Assembly: GCF_947254915.1 (NCBI RefSeq)
Contig: NZ_CAMYEZ010000069.1
Coordinates: forward strand, 1 to 11,236
Direction of reading: 5' to 3'
From: an uncultured Porphyromonas sp.
Lineage (GTDB): Bacteria; Bacteroidota; Bacteroidia; Bacteroidales; Porphyromonadaceae
Length of the DNA stretch: 11,236 nucleotides
Shown: positions 1-8,600 of the stretch, in pieces
How positions within the stretch are numbered: position 1 is the first letter of the stretch
Layout of the letters: the number at the start of each line of letters is the position of its first letter
The notes under the pieces: model-generated
What the model was told of the DNA's origin: nothing
What the model saw: the letters and a program-made list of their open reading frames with translations, nothing else
Database searches by the model: none
Position numbers and translations under genes: made by a program

Positions 1-891
1 TGGGAGGACTTCGCCTACTTCGAGGGCAATGCCAACGGCTTTCGCCTGCTGACGCATCAGTTTGAGGGGCGCCGACCAGGGGGCTTTGCTTTGACCTATA
101 CCACGCTGGCAGCTATTGTCAAGTACCCCTGGTCATCGGCGAGGGCGCCTGAGAGCGGGAAGTTTGGCTACTTCCAGTCAGAGCGGGCTACCTACCTTGA
201 TGTGGCGAACTACCTAGGCATCCTACCTGTAGACCCCGCCTCGGGACACTACGTGCGCCACCCGCTGGTCTACCTCGTGGAGGCGGCCGACGATATATGC
301 TATCAGGTGATGGACGTGGAGGACGCTTACAAGCTACGCATCCTGAGCTACGAACGTACGGTGGATCTGCTCATGCGCTACTTTCCCGCAGATAGCCACG
401 ACCATGTGTTAGCCACGATGGAGACTATCGGCGATCGTAATGAGCGGATTGCTTACCTGAGAGCTAAGGCGATCAATATGCTCGTAGAGGCTTGTGCCGA
501 GGTCTTCATTGAGCACGAGGAGGAGATACTGCGGGGCGCTTTCACTGGGACACTGGTTAGCCGAATGCCTGAGAGGCTCTATGCGGCTTACCGAGCCAAT
601 AGCGCAGTGGCGCAGAGTGAGATCTACACGGCGCGGGCAGTGATCGACGTAGAGCTGGCGGGGCATCGTATCTTCTCAGAGTTGATCGACAAAGTGATGC
701 ACTCGCTCCTACACCCGGACGATGCTTATAGTCGTACGCTCCTCTCGCTGGTGAGTAGCCAGTACAACCTGCACGAAGCGTCGATCTACGGCAAGCTCCA
801 GTGCACGCTCGACTACATCTCCGGCATGACCGATCCCTACGCGCTAGACCTCTACCGACGCATCACCGGCATGAGTCTGCCAGCGATCTAG
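1..891 (+). CDS. dgt: dGTP triphosphohydrolase (dGTPase, HD superfamily), 5'-truncated by window edge
   Basis: The frame is open from base 1 to the TAG at 889-891, so 296 C-terminal residues are visible and the start lies outside the window. The family hydrolyses dGTP to deoxyguanosine and triphosphate in the cytoplasm, using a metal-bound HD-domain centre. The visible part carries family signatures: FEGNANGFRLLT at residues 8-19, TLAAIVKYPW at about 34-43, KFGYFQSE, and RHPLVYLVEAADDICY with the following DVEDA, which should contain the last metal-binding Asp of the HD site. The N-terminal H...HD half is not visible. A TTG at base 91 could be read as a start but would cut through the conserved block, so it is not the true start. 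The gene is G/C-rich with even codon use and looks like ordinary chromosomal housekeeping DNA. It is separated from the fimbrial genes by 444 bp of repeats and is probably transcribed independently. Confidence 0.93.
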   Translation, partial: WEDFAYFEGNANGFRLLTHQFEGRRPGGFALTYTTLAAIVKYPWSSARAPESGKFGYFQSERATYLDVANYLGILPVDPASGHYVRHPLVYLVEAADDICYQVMDVEDAYKLRILSYERTVDLLMRYFPADSHDHVLATMETIGDRNERIAYLRAKAINMLVEACAEVFIEHEEEILRGAFTGTLVSRMPERLYAAYRANSAVAQSEIYTARAVIDVELAGHRIFSELIDKVMHSLLHPDDAYSRTLLSLVSSQYNLHEASIYGKLQCTLDYISGMTDPYALDLYRRITGMSLPAI

Positions 892-1160
892 AGGAGAGAG
901 TATCGGAGCTATCAGAGCTATCAGAGCCATCAGAGCCATCAGACAAATCGGAGACTGTCTATCCGCCTTGACGCCACTCCGATGACTCCGATGGCTCCGA
1001 TGGCTCTGATGGCTCCGATGGCTCTGATGGCTCCGGTGGCTCCGGTGGCTCTGATAGCTCCGATAGCTCTGATGGTTCTGATAGCTCCGATGGCTCCGAT
1101 GGCTCCGATGGTTCTGATAGCTCCGATCCCTCCGATAGCTCCGATCTCTCTAGCCTCTAA
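889..1160. repeat. Large imperfect inverted repeat made of 9-bp units, directly after dgt
   Basis: The left arm (889-945) has five 9-bp units of the form TATCAGAGC or CATCAGAGC. It is the reverse complement of units in the right arm (about 1110-1160). The match continues outward: TAGAGG...AGAGAG beginning at the dgt stop codon pairs with CTCTCT...CCTCTA at 1145-1157. The array can therefore fold as one long hairpin or several alternative ones. It may serve as a 3'-end or terminator-like structure for dgt, but there is no clear T-tract. Confidence 0.75.
981..1151 (+). repeat. Tandem array of a 9-bp unit (GATGGCTCC), 19 units
   Basis: Nineteen contiguous 9-bp units are seen. Most are GATGGCTCC, GATGGCTCT, GATAGCTCC or GATAGCTCT; a few are GGTGGCTCC, GATGGTTCT, GATCCCTCC or GATCTCTCT. 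The units differ mainly at three positions, so the array is old or drifting. One frame gives a run of (M/I)(A/V)(P/L) triplets and another gives Asp-Gly-Ser triplets. The second has no start codon, and neither looks like a natural protein. I treat the array as noncoding. Confidence 0.9.
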
Positions 1161-1176
1161 CTTCTATTTCCGCGAG

Positions 1177-1216
1177 GAAATACCGAATATGTCAAAAGAA
1201 ATACCGAATATGTCAA
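1177..1216 (+). promoter_or_regulatory. Two 19-bp direct repeats, 21-bp period, upstream of the fimbrial promoter
   Basis: The sequence GAAATACCGAATATGTCAA occurs exactly twice, at 1177-1195 and 1198-1216. The 21-bp offset is two helical turns, so a protein bound at each copy would sit on the same DNA face. The second copy ends about 33 bp before the -7 element. This position suits activator or repressor sites, but no regulator is identified. That they are binding sites is inference. Confidence 0.55.
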
Positions 1217-1220
1217 GTCG

Positions 1221-1256
1221 TTTTGAGTGATGGTTGACGCATTATACCTACCTTTG
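1221..1256 (+). promoter_or_regulatory. Candidate Bacteroidetes-type promoter of the fimbrial operon
   Basis: TACCTTTG at 1249-1256 matches the Bacteroidetes -7 consensus TAnnTTTG exactly. The -33 element is less clear. TTTG at 1222-1225 is 23 bp upstream, slightly long, while TTG at 1234-1236 is only 12 bp away. Transcription would start near 1262, leaving a leader of about 75 nt before the ATG at 1336. Confidence 0.6.
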
Positions 1257-1297
1257 TAACGAATATCCCCTTGGACAATAGTGATTTCTATAGGGAG

Positions 1298-1336
1298 GTG
1301 AAGAAACTTTATATCAATCTCATAATAAACGAATAA
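1298..1336 (+). other. Possible 12-codon leader ORF overlapping the mfa1 start
   Basis: A GTG-initiated frame encodes MKKLYINLIINE. Its TAA stop shares one base with the ATG of the next gene (TAATG). The only Shine-Dalgarno-like run in the leader, GGGAGG at 1293-1298, overlaps this GTG rather than lying 5-9 nt before it. That weakens the case for translation. It is listed as a possibility only. Confidence 0.15.
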
Positions 1337-2937
1337 TGAACAGAACAGTAAGAACACTGCTAGGCCTGCTAACGATAGGTCTAGTCGCTCTGACCTCCTG
1401 CAAGAAGGATCAGAAAGAGCCGCATCAGAACGAAGGCACGACCTACGTCAATGTGGCTATCAGTATCCCTACGGCTACGGGTCTACGCGACGTCACCCCT
1501 GGTAAGGGCGATGAAGGCGAGTACAACCCGAAGGGTAAGTGGAACGGTAAGGATGCCATTGAAGACATCACCGTCTACGTAGTTGATAAAAACTCTGTCT
1601 CTTGGGACGGTTACACGAAGGATGACTTCGAGATCGTAAATGCTTCGCAGAATCCCGATCCCGACAACAAGGCTATCACCATCAAGCCTAAGAAGGCTAT
1701 CTTGACAACTCCTGGAAATAAGAAGGTTTACGTTGTCATTAATGCGCCTCAAGAGATTAAGGATTATCTGAAAAAGGCTATCCCTAACGAGTTTGAGAAA
1801 GCATATGAAACGGCTGTCAGTGTGATTGCTGCTAAAAATGCGACTAAGTCTGATGCTAGTGGCAACGACGTCATTCTGATGACCAATGCAACGGAGCCAG
1901 CCGAGCAGACGATTGAGGACGGTGTTACCTCAGAGCAAGCTAAAAATGGTACGAAGAACCAGATCAAGGTACAAGTACAGCGTGCTGTGGCTCGTGTCAT
2001 CCTTACGACCACTAAGTCTGAGTATGAGATTGTCCGCACAGATGGTGTTAAGCTAGGCAAGATAAAGAACATCACCTATGCAGTTGCTCAAGGTGAGAAA
2101 AGCTTCTATCTCACACAGAAAAGATTTACTTCAGGTGTTGTGACAACACCAGGATATAGATTTGTCCCGAAGACTGATAATCCAGGAGTTCTTCTAGCTA
2201 AGGACTATACAGACATGGGAGAATACTATGATTACAGTGATCTTGTAGAGACTGCTAAACCTGGCCAGGCTCGCAAGGCTCTTGTCGCTGATAATCTCAA
2301 TGACGCTTTGGCTATTGGCGAGAAGTCGCTCCAGAGTTCTGCTTTTATATTTGAAAATACGCATAAGTATGGTAAATATGACGTTTTTAACTACAAAGGT
2401 GGTTACAGACGTGCCAATACGGCTTATGTCCTCGTTCGTGCTACTTTTGTCCCTGAGAATGACGCTTTTGCTGATAAGGATCAGTTTGATGAGCCGTATA
2501 AAGAGGGGGAGACATTCTATGTTGGTGAGAATGGTGCGCTCTATCGCTCAGTGGCCGGTGTAACCGACGATAAGAAGTCTGGTGTATTGGGTCAGAAGTA
2601 CTCAGAATACAAGGATGGTAAGGTCCTCTACTATGCAATTATCAATCCTGACAATACAGAGAAACCGCTTAACGCTCCTGTATATCGTAATAGCATCTAC
2701 CACATCAGCGTAACGGGCTTCAAGAAGATAGGTATGAACTGGAATCCACTCTTCCCAGAGGATCCTAATACAACCGATCCTAAGAAGAACCCAGATCCTA
2801 AGCCAAATAATCCAAACGAGCCTGTTCCTCCCATCAAGCCCGAGGATAACCTCTCGCCAAAGGAGACGTATATGTCTGTAGACGTTTCGGTTATCCCCTG
2901 GAACGTACATTCCTACGGTATTGAGCTTACGGTCTAG
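1336..2937 (+). CDS. mfa1: Mfa1-family major fimbrial subunit, lipoprotein precursor
   Basis: This 533-residue protein is predicted to be the shaft subunit of a type V fimbria. The N-terminus is a lipoprotein signal, MNRTVRTLLG followed by a hydrophobic run to LTSC, with Cys22 as the lipidated residue. Family features follow: TYVNVAISIP at about 36-45, GKDAIEDITVYVVD, LMTNATEP at about 181-188, and VQRAVARVIL at about 214-223. YRNSIY is at 450-455, followed by GMNWNPLFPEDP and a Pro/Asn/Asp-rich linker at about 472-508. The C-terminal segment SVDVSVIPWNVHSYGIELTV (514-533) is the expected donor-strand region. In P. gingivalis, Arg-specific proteases remove the N-terminal extension before donor-strand polymerisation; Arg51 (GLR|DV) is a candidate site here, by inference. 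The ATG at 1336 has no close Shine-Dalgarno, as is usual in this phylum. It is first in the operon, behind its own promoter, and is followed by two hairpins. Assignment to the family is firm; one-to-one orthology to P. gingivalis mfa1 is not shown. Confidence 0.88.
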   Translation: MNRTVRTLLGLLTIGLVALTSCKKDQKEPHQNEGTTYVNVAISIPTATGLRDVTPGKGDEGEYNPKGKWNGKDAIEDITVYVVDKNSVSWDGYTKDDFEIVNASQNPDPDNKAITIKPKKAILTTPGNKKVYVVINAPQEIKDYLKKAIPNEFEKAYETAVSVIAAKNATKSDASGNDVILMTNATEPAEQTIEDGVTSEQAKNGTKNQIKVQVQRAVARVILTTTKSEYEIVRTDGVKLGKIKNITYAVAQGEKSFYLTQKRFTSGVVTTPGYRFVPKTDNPGVLLAKDYTDMGEYYDYSDLVETAKPGQARKALVADNLNDALAIGEKSLQSSAFIFENTHKYGKYDVFNYKGGYRRANTAYVLVRATFVPENDAFADKDQFDEPYKEGETFYVGENGALYRSVAGVTDDKKSGVLGQKYSEYKDGKVLYYAIINPDNTEKPLNAPVYRNSIYHISVTGFKKIGMNWNPLFPEDPNTTDPKKNPDPKPNNPNEPVPPIKPEDNLSPKETYMSVDVSVIPWNVHSYGIELTV

Positions 2938-2957
2938 TTGACTGACTACCAGACTAG

Positions 2958-2990
2958 AGTTTCTAGTGGCCACTAGTGCTACTAGAAACT
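2958..2990 (+). terminator. First hairpin after mfa1
   Basis: AGTTTCTAGT at 2958-2967 pairs perfectly with ACTAGAAACT at 2981-2990, followed by a short TTT. The interior contains a perfect 14-bp palindrome, CTAGTGGCCACTAG at 2963-2976, which can form instead. It begins 20 bp after the mfa1 stop. Likely roles are partial termination or protection of the mfa1 mRNA 3' end. Confidence 0.55.
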
Positions 2991-3003
2991 TTAGCAACTC
3001 ACC

Positions 3004-3062
3004 GATAGGGACGCACCGATGGACGTGCGTCTGGCAGTGCGTCCCTATCTTTTCTTCCTTTC
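3004..3062 (+). terminator. Intrinsic terminator or attenuator between mfa1 and mfa2
   Basis: GATAGGGACGCAC at 3004-3016 pairs perfectly with GTGCGTCCCTATC at 3037-3049 (13 bp, 20-nt loop), followed by the pyrimidine-rich, T-heavy run TTTTCTTCCTTTCC. The loop holds a second GTGCGTC at 3025-3031 that can pair with GACGCAC at 3010-3016, excluding the longer stem. The stem core is the same GGGACGCAC palindrome found in the 94-bp repeats right of the cluster. No new promoter is evident before mfa2, so partial read-through is expected. Confidence 0.7.
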
Positions 3063-3141
3063 CCCATTATCGTTAGCCTTACGATCCGACCCTTTCCCCC
3101 TTACACCGAAACCCCTGATCTCTCAATCACAGTTGCATTTT

Positions 3142-4101
3142 ATGAAGCGACACACTATATATAGTATACTCCTGCTGCCTCTCCTCCTCTTATCACTCGT
3201 CGGCTGTGATAAGCTTATATATGATCGAGGCGAGTGCCCTACGATACTGGTCTTCACGCCCTATACGCAGACTCCTTGTATGTCTGACTCAGCTTACATA
3301 GGCAAGGCGGGCTATATGGATATCGTCATCAGTGTTCCTTCATCAGGAGAGATCATTGCTTATAAGCATCTAGAGCCAGCCGACCTGACGGCAGCCTCTA
3401 GGATAGAGATCCCCGTACCGAACGAGTGCGGTGAGACCTATCGATACACTATTTGGGTAGGAGCTACCCCCCAGCACTATACTATGAGTGACCTAGCACC
3501 AGCCACAGGCAATAAGCACCCCGACTGCCGACTAGCACTCCGGCTCAACGAGCAAGATAGACACGAGGGTCTACTGCCCGAGCCTCTATACTTTGCTACA
3601 GACACCATTGAGTGTCCTATGCCTCCTGGAGGTAGCACGATTAGAGTCCCCATTGCGCCAAACCTCACGCGCTACAGCAACGACTTTGACATAAGTCTTA
3701 CCGAGCTACCCAGCAAGATCATCTATCCGCTCCATATAGAGATTGAGGACAACAACGCTGCTTACGACTTTATGGGTCAGCTGACCAATCCTACCAAGCA
3801 TGTCATCTATCAGGCGCCACTACCCAACGAGGGTACGACGCGCAGCACGCATCTCAGTACGCTACGACTAGATGACCCGAAGACAAAGCCCCAGCTGAGC
3901 CTCGTGCGCTCCGATACGGGAGCTAAGATCTTTACCTACGATCTCAAGAAGCTACTCGCCAAGAAGCACGACTATCGCCCCGAGTGCCAGTTTGAGTACA
4001 AAGTAGAGATACGTCTCAAGAGCCTGCCCGATAACACACACTACGGTGTGGAGATCCTCATCGATGGCTGGACGGTACACTCTTACGAGATTGTTCTCTA
4101 A
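3142..4101 (+). CDS. mfa2: FimB/Mfa2-family fimbrial anchor lipoprotein
   Basis: This 319-residue protein is predicted to sit at the base of the fimbria and hold it in the outer membrane. It also limits fimbrial length in the characterised P. gingivalis systems. The N-terminus MKRHTIYSIL is followed by a Leu-rich core and the lipobox LVGC, with Cys22 lipidated. Directly after comes DKLIYDRGECP, the pattern typical of the Mfa2/FimB family. The protein ends in WTVHSYEIVL, clearly related to the end of the upstream Mfa1-like protein (WNVHSYGIELTV). An in-frame ATG at 3019 would add 41 residues, but it lies inside the loop of the terminator hairpin and would bury the signal peptide; the ATG at 3142 is preferred. 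The gene lies 204 bp after mfa1 and 31 bp before the next gene. Orthology to P. gingivalis mfa2 is inferred from motifs and gene order. Confidence 0.85.
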   Translation: MKRHTIYSILLLPLLLLSLVGCDKLIYDRGECPTILVFTPYTQTPCMSDSAYIGKAGYMDIVISVPSSGEIIAYKHLEPADLTAASRIEIPVPNECGETYRYTIWVGATPQHYTMSDLAPATGNKHPDCRLALRLNEQDRHEGLLPEPLYFATDTIECPMPPGGSTIRVPIAPNLTRYSNDFDISLTELPSKIIYPLHIEIEDNNAAYDFMGQLTNPTKHVIYQAPLPNEGTTRSTHLSTLRLDDPKTKPQLSLVRSDTGAKIFTYDLKKLLAKKHDYRPECQFEYKVEIRLKSLPDNTHYGVEILIDGWTVHSYEIVL

Positions 4102-4132
4102 TATCACTACACACTAACGTTGTCACATCACT

Positions 4133-5593
4133 ATGAATCGACTACGATATACCCATATATACACGCTCCTCTTTACCTTGGGGGTGCTCCTCACCTGCGC
4201 CAGCTGTGTGCGGGATTACAACACTCTTGAGTGCGAGGATGACGGCAACAAATATCTCACGCTGACGCTCTCCCTAGCTCCTAGTGGCAACGATGGACTA
4301 CGTATGCAAGGCGATGACTACAGCATCAACTCCGACAAAACGAATCGTGAGGACTACGTGAACGATCTGCGCATCTTCCTAATCCAAAACGGAGTAATCA
4401 AGAAGAATGTCTTCTTTACCAATCTGGTGCCGAAGTATTCATACGATGATTATAGCTCGGGTTCAGAAGATGATGGAGTCAGCTATAATTATAAAAGTGG
4501 CAAGGCACAGGTCACCTTCCGGCTCACAGAGAGGGAGCTAGGCTACTACGACCTCGTCGTCGTAGCCAACGAGGGTGCCTATACGAATAGAGGCTCTCTA
4601 GACCCAGGCCCTGATCGTCATGAGAAGTATGATAACGAGAAGTGGAGAGAAATAGCAGCTGAAAAAGCTCTCAAGAAAGCTCTCACGGAGGCTAAGACGC
4701 TAGACGATCTCAAGAAGATCCGTATCCCCGTCACGAGACGATTCTCTGATACGCATCAAGGAAGACGCTATAATCAGAGTAACCCATATATAGATGTTGT
4801 CTGTCCGATGACTGCTGAGTATGAGTATGTTGACTTCACTGGGGGTGGTACCAAGGCCAATCCGCGTAAGATCGAACTCCCTAATCCTCAAGGTCGTACG
4901 AAAGGCATTGAGTTGCTACGCACCTTTGCCAAGGTTGAGTTAATTTACAAGAAGTGTATATGGCTCTCTTGGGATGAGAAGGGTGAAGAGCAACTGAAAT
5001 GGATAGGCCCTTGGAGATTTCAGCACCCCTATGGACCACACATCTGTGATATGCCTACGAATGTCAGTCTCTTCCCTATACAGGAGTACTCTAGCGCGCA
5101 GGATACCATAGTAGAATTTCTCGGTAGAGAGTCTGATCAATATGTGGCACCTTACGGCCCACAGAAACGCTTTGTCATTGGCTATGACAAAATAGCTGAA
5201 AAGGTTCGGAAAGAGGGAGTACCCATGGGTGGTGGCTATCTGCTGGACTATAGGATGTACTTCTATATCCCCGAGAAGCTCGTGCGAGAGGGAGCTGATG
5301 AGACTGTGAAGCCTCTTTACCTATGGTTTATATGGTATTATTATAGTGGCTTCCGTCCGTGGTTGGATATAGCTTCGAACAATCATCAGTTACGAGCCGA
5401 GGAAAAATGCTACTTTGATGTCCTAAATATCAAGAATCGTGAGGGAAATAAGGACAGGGGCGAAGACTACGTAGAGCGTACAGGCACGTTTGCTCCATCG
5501 GACAAGAGCGTCTACCGCAATCGTCTCTACAAGATAACGCTGACCCCAACGGATGTACAGCCACCCGCAGGCAATGGCGAAGCTTTCAAGTAG
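4133..5593 (+). CDS. Fimbrillin-like accessory or tip lipoprotein
   Basis: This 486-residue protein has an N-terminal signal ending in LLTCASC, and Cys25 is the probable lipidation site. A Cys rather than Leu/Val/Ile at -3 makes the lipobox imperfect. The body resembles the FimA/Mfa fold: YLTLTLSLAP at 41-50, then EDYVNDLRIFLI, then YYDLVVVANEG. CPMTAEYEYVDF follows at about 224-235, and ELLRTFAKVELIYK at about 258-271 corresponds to the conserved block before the second domain. YRNRLY at 461-466 matches YRNSIY of the Mfa1-like protein, but only 20 residues follow, against 78 there. The Pro-rich linker and WxVHSY end strand are therefore absent. No remnant appears downstream in any frame, so this is probably the natural end. 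Arg57 is a possible processing site. By position and architecture it could match Mfa3, Mfa4 or a tip subunit; I cannot say which. Confidence 0.7.
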   Translation: MNRLRYTHIYTLLFTLGVLLTCASCVRDYNTLECEDDGNKYLTLTLSLAPSGNDGLRMQGDDYSINSDKTNREDYVNDLRIFLIQNGVIKKNVFFTNLVPKYSYDDYSSGSEDDGVSYNYKSGKAQVTFRLTERELGYYDLVVVANEGAYTNRGSLDPGPDRHEKYDNEKWREIAAEKALKKALTEAKTLDDLKKIRIPVTRRFSDTHQGRRYNQSNPYIDVVCPMTAEYEYVDFTGGGTKANPRKIELPNPQGRTKGIELLRTFAKVELIYKKCIWLSWDEKGEEQLKWIGPWRFQHPYGPHICDMPTNVSLFPIQEYSSAQDTIVEFLGRESDQYVAPYGPQKRFVIGYDKIAEKVRKEGVPMGGGYLLDYRMYFYIPEKLVREGADETVKPLYLWFIWYYYSGFRPWLDIASNNHQLRAEEKCYFDVLNIKNREGNKDRGEDYVERTGTFAPSDKSVYRNRLYKITLTPTDVQPPAGNGEAFK

Positions 5594-5669
5594 AGGCAAG
5601 CTCGCAACTATCACCTCTACGCAGACACACTCACTATCAAGAAACCTCACCTATAAACAGATATAGGCT

Positions 5670-8600
5670 ATGAAGCAATACAACAGCACGACACTAGTGC
5701 GCACTATATGGAGTCTTCTCCTCGTCATCTCAGCACTCTGCTTGATACCTACCATGGCAGAGGCGCAGCTTAGTGTTCGCTCCAGAACTCGCGCCACTAT
5801 TAAGGGATTCCATGGAGGAACTGGTCAAGTAAGGCTAACCCTCTCTAGAGGTAAAGCTCCTTACACAGTCAAGCTGACAGCATACCCTGAAGAGTACAGA
5901 GGACAACAGACCACGTTTACAAGTCAGAAGGAAGAGACCATTATCTACAATCTCCCTAAAGGACGCTACACGCTGGAGGTCTCAGATGCCAATGGCTCTG
6001 TGGAGACAGTAAGCAGCTCTGTCCGTGAGGTAGGGGTAGGTCTTAATGATTTCTGGGTTAATGCGAAGTGGTCTCAGCTACACACCTCTGAGACAAACCC
6101 GTCGCGTTGGCTCTCCACAAGAATTTTTGACCCTGATAATTCAATAGTCCCACGCTACTACTCTTCTGAGATAGACTCTATAGCTAAGTACTTTGATATT
6201 GCTATATGTGTCTCTGATGACTACTACAATGGCTATGAGACGGGTAGAAAAGATCTCAACTGGCTGGACTTAAAAGAAGCTAAAACGGCTCCCACATTTG
6301 AAGGTACCTATGGCTGTTGGCTCGTTCAGGATCCTGTTTATGATGATAATGGCAAGCCAACTGGACAGACAGTCGAGAGGTCACATCTATTTGTCAAAGT
6401 GCCAGATGACTCGCCCTCTCCCGATGAACTCTATTACAACTCTCGGTTTGCTTTACCTTTCGGTGATAAAGAAAAGATAGGTATAGCTATTCGTGTGAAA
6501 GAATCAACGGACCCCAAAAACTCGGACTATTCTAATGCACAATACCTTTTTGATGCAAAAAAGTCAGCCGATCCGAATCCTTGGATTGAAATGGTTGGAG
6601 AGGGTAAAGACGATCCCTGTGAGTATAAACCGACCTTCGCCCTAAAGAAAGATGTTGTTGAGAAAATGAACTTGCAATTTCCTGTCAAGGTGAAGTGTAG
6701 TAGTGGTACTGAAATAACCTTTACCGATAGGAACGACACAACTCCCAAAGATCTCGGTGCCTTAGACTACAATAGCTACACCTGGATCTATATGAGGGAT
6801 GCAGGTGGTAAGGAATCCTCTATGGGCTTCAGAACTGGTAAGCCTATAGGTCCTTATGCGGAGAAGTTTCTTGGCTACCTTAGATATTATTCAGATACCG
6901 ACCCCGCTCGTATATGGGATGAGACTGAAGGGTGGCAACACGATCCCAAGTCTGGTGGTCCTAGCACGAGAGACTACTGTACTGGAGAGGTGAAGATGGT
7001 TCTAGCCTTGACGCTGCAAGAGAAGCACTTTGATAAGGCTTTCAAGACCCCGTTTGCAGATGCTCAGATTACGCTTGAGGCGGCTCCTCCAGGTTACAAG
7101 CCTCTGAATAAATACTTCCCCAAGATAGGAGTGCCTATTAACGTGCCTGCTAAGCACCTCTCGGCTTTGTTTTTCCCATTCCCTAGCGAGTCAGCTCCTG
7201 AGGATAACCCTTATGAGAAGCCCTACTTTGACGTACACGTTCCTGATGGTAATTATTACTTCACTGTGTCGTTTAATACCATCTGTGGAGACCCTGAGGA
7301 CGAGTCGGTCGGGGTACAGCATAACTCCTTCTCTAGGAAGTATGAACTTGTAAATCAAGGAGAGGACTTAAAGCCACAGTTCGAAAAGGTAGACTGTAAG
7401 ACGATACGTGTCTACCCCTTCCGTGGAGCAAAGTCTCGTGAGATTCTTTTGCTCAATGGCAAGGCCGTCAGAGTGTATGCAAGGGCTGCTCAAACAGCAC
7501 CTAACGCTTATGGGACCGTTGCCGATGGCTCCGTATACTTTGATCCAGAGCGTAGCTCGCAGAGTCCAGAGGATTGCTACATAGAGTTACCTTGGAGAAA
7601 CTCCACCGTAACGATTCAGTACAACTACGAGTCTATAAGTCCGCGAACTAAGATAATCCCATGTCTTAACATCGTTAAGAAGATTACCGTAGAGACTACG
7701 GCTCCTTCCTATGATGGGTATCAACTATATACCTATATCTGTCCGAACGGGAGCAAGGCTTATGTCTCGGTGCTACCCATCCGCACAGCGGGTGAGACGC
7801 TCATAGAGCTACGTGATGTCAAGGACATTAATAAGATCTATGCTAGCAAGACGCTCGCCTCAAAGGATCAAGGTAAGTCTGTCTCCTTTGATCTGACTGG
7901 GGATAACATCCAGACTGAGTATCGCCTTCATATCAGGACAGGCTCTGACAACTGTGTTCTAGATAATGGGGGGGAAATCATCAAGATGAGTGATTTCAGA
8001 GGATTCTCTTTTGTCAAGGGTACTACCAACACCAAGTATTGTGAGGGTGATACAATTAAACTAGAGTGTCCTCCCATCCTACCAAAGTCTACGTACACTT
8101 GGACTCGGCCTGACGGGGTGCAGATGACGGGTAGTAAGATCGCCATACCTCATGCTCCTAGGACACTCTCTGGAGTGTGGACGCTTGAGGTTTCGGGAAT
8201 CCCATGCGAGGGACCAGAAGCTGTACAAACGGTCTCTTTCGCACTCTCTGTTGCTCCTCCTGAGTTGTGGTGGAGTAGGGATGCCAAGTCCGCAGACTGG
8301 AACTCTACCAGCAACTGGGTCGACAAGGAAGGGAAACCAGCTAATGCTATTCCCGCTAAGTGTACCGATGTACACCTTCCAGCAGTGGTTGAAAAATTCT
8401 ATCCAAATCTAGACCCAAAGAAGACCATTCGAGAGCCGTTCGGAGAGCCTCTGTGCAACGATATCTACTTCCACTTTGGTTCTGCACTCGGTGAGCCACA
8501 GCGACTGACGCACTACTCCCGAGCCTATATCGACTACAACTTCGGTATCGTGCAGCCTGACGGAACCATCAAGGCGTACGAAGACTCTAAGCATCCAGGC

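Noticed and set aside
889..1160. Invertible promoter segment for phase variation of the fimbriae
   Set aside because: The promoter at about 1221-1256 lies outside the inverted arms, and no recombinase gene is in the window.
982..1230. 82-codon plus-strand frame of Met-Ala-Pro/Leu triplets
   Set aside because: It is just the 9-bp array read in one frame. It has no promoter or ribosome site, lies over an inverted repeat, and has a composition unlike a natural protein.
1764..2075. 103-codon minus-strand frame inside mfa1
   Set aside because: It is antisense to a clearly conserved coding region, with no start signals and no recognisable features. Other antisense frames in the window were dismissed for the same reason.
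3019..3141. Upstream in-frame ATG extending the Mfa2-like protein by 41 residues
   Set aside because: The ATG is inside the terminator hairpin loop, and the extension would place the lipoprotein signal internally.
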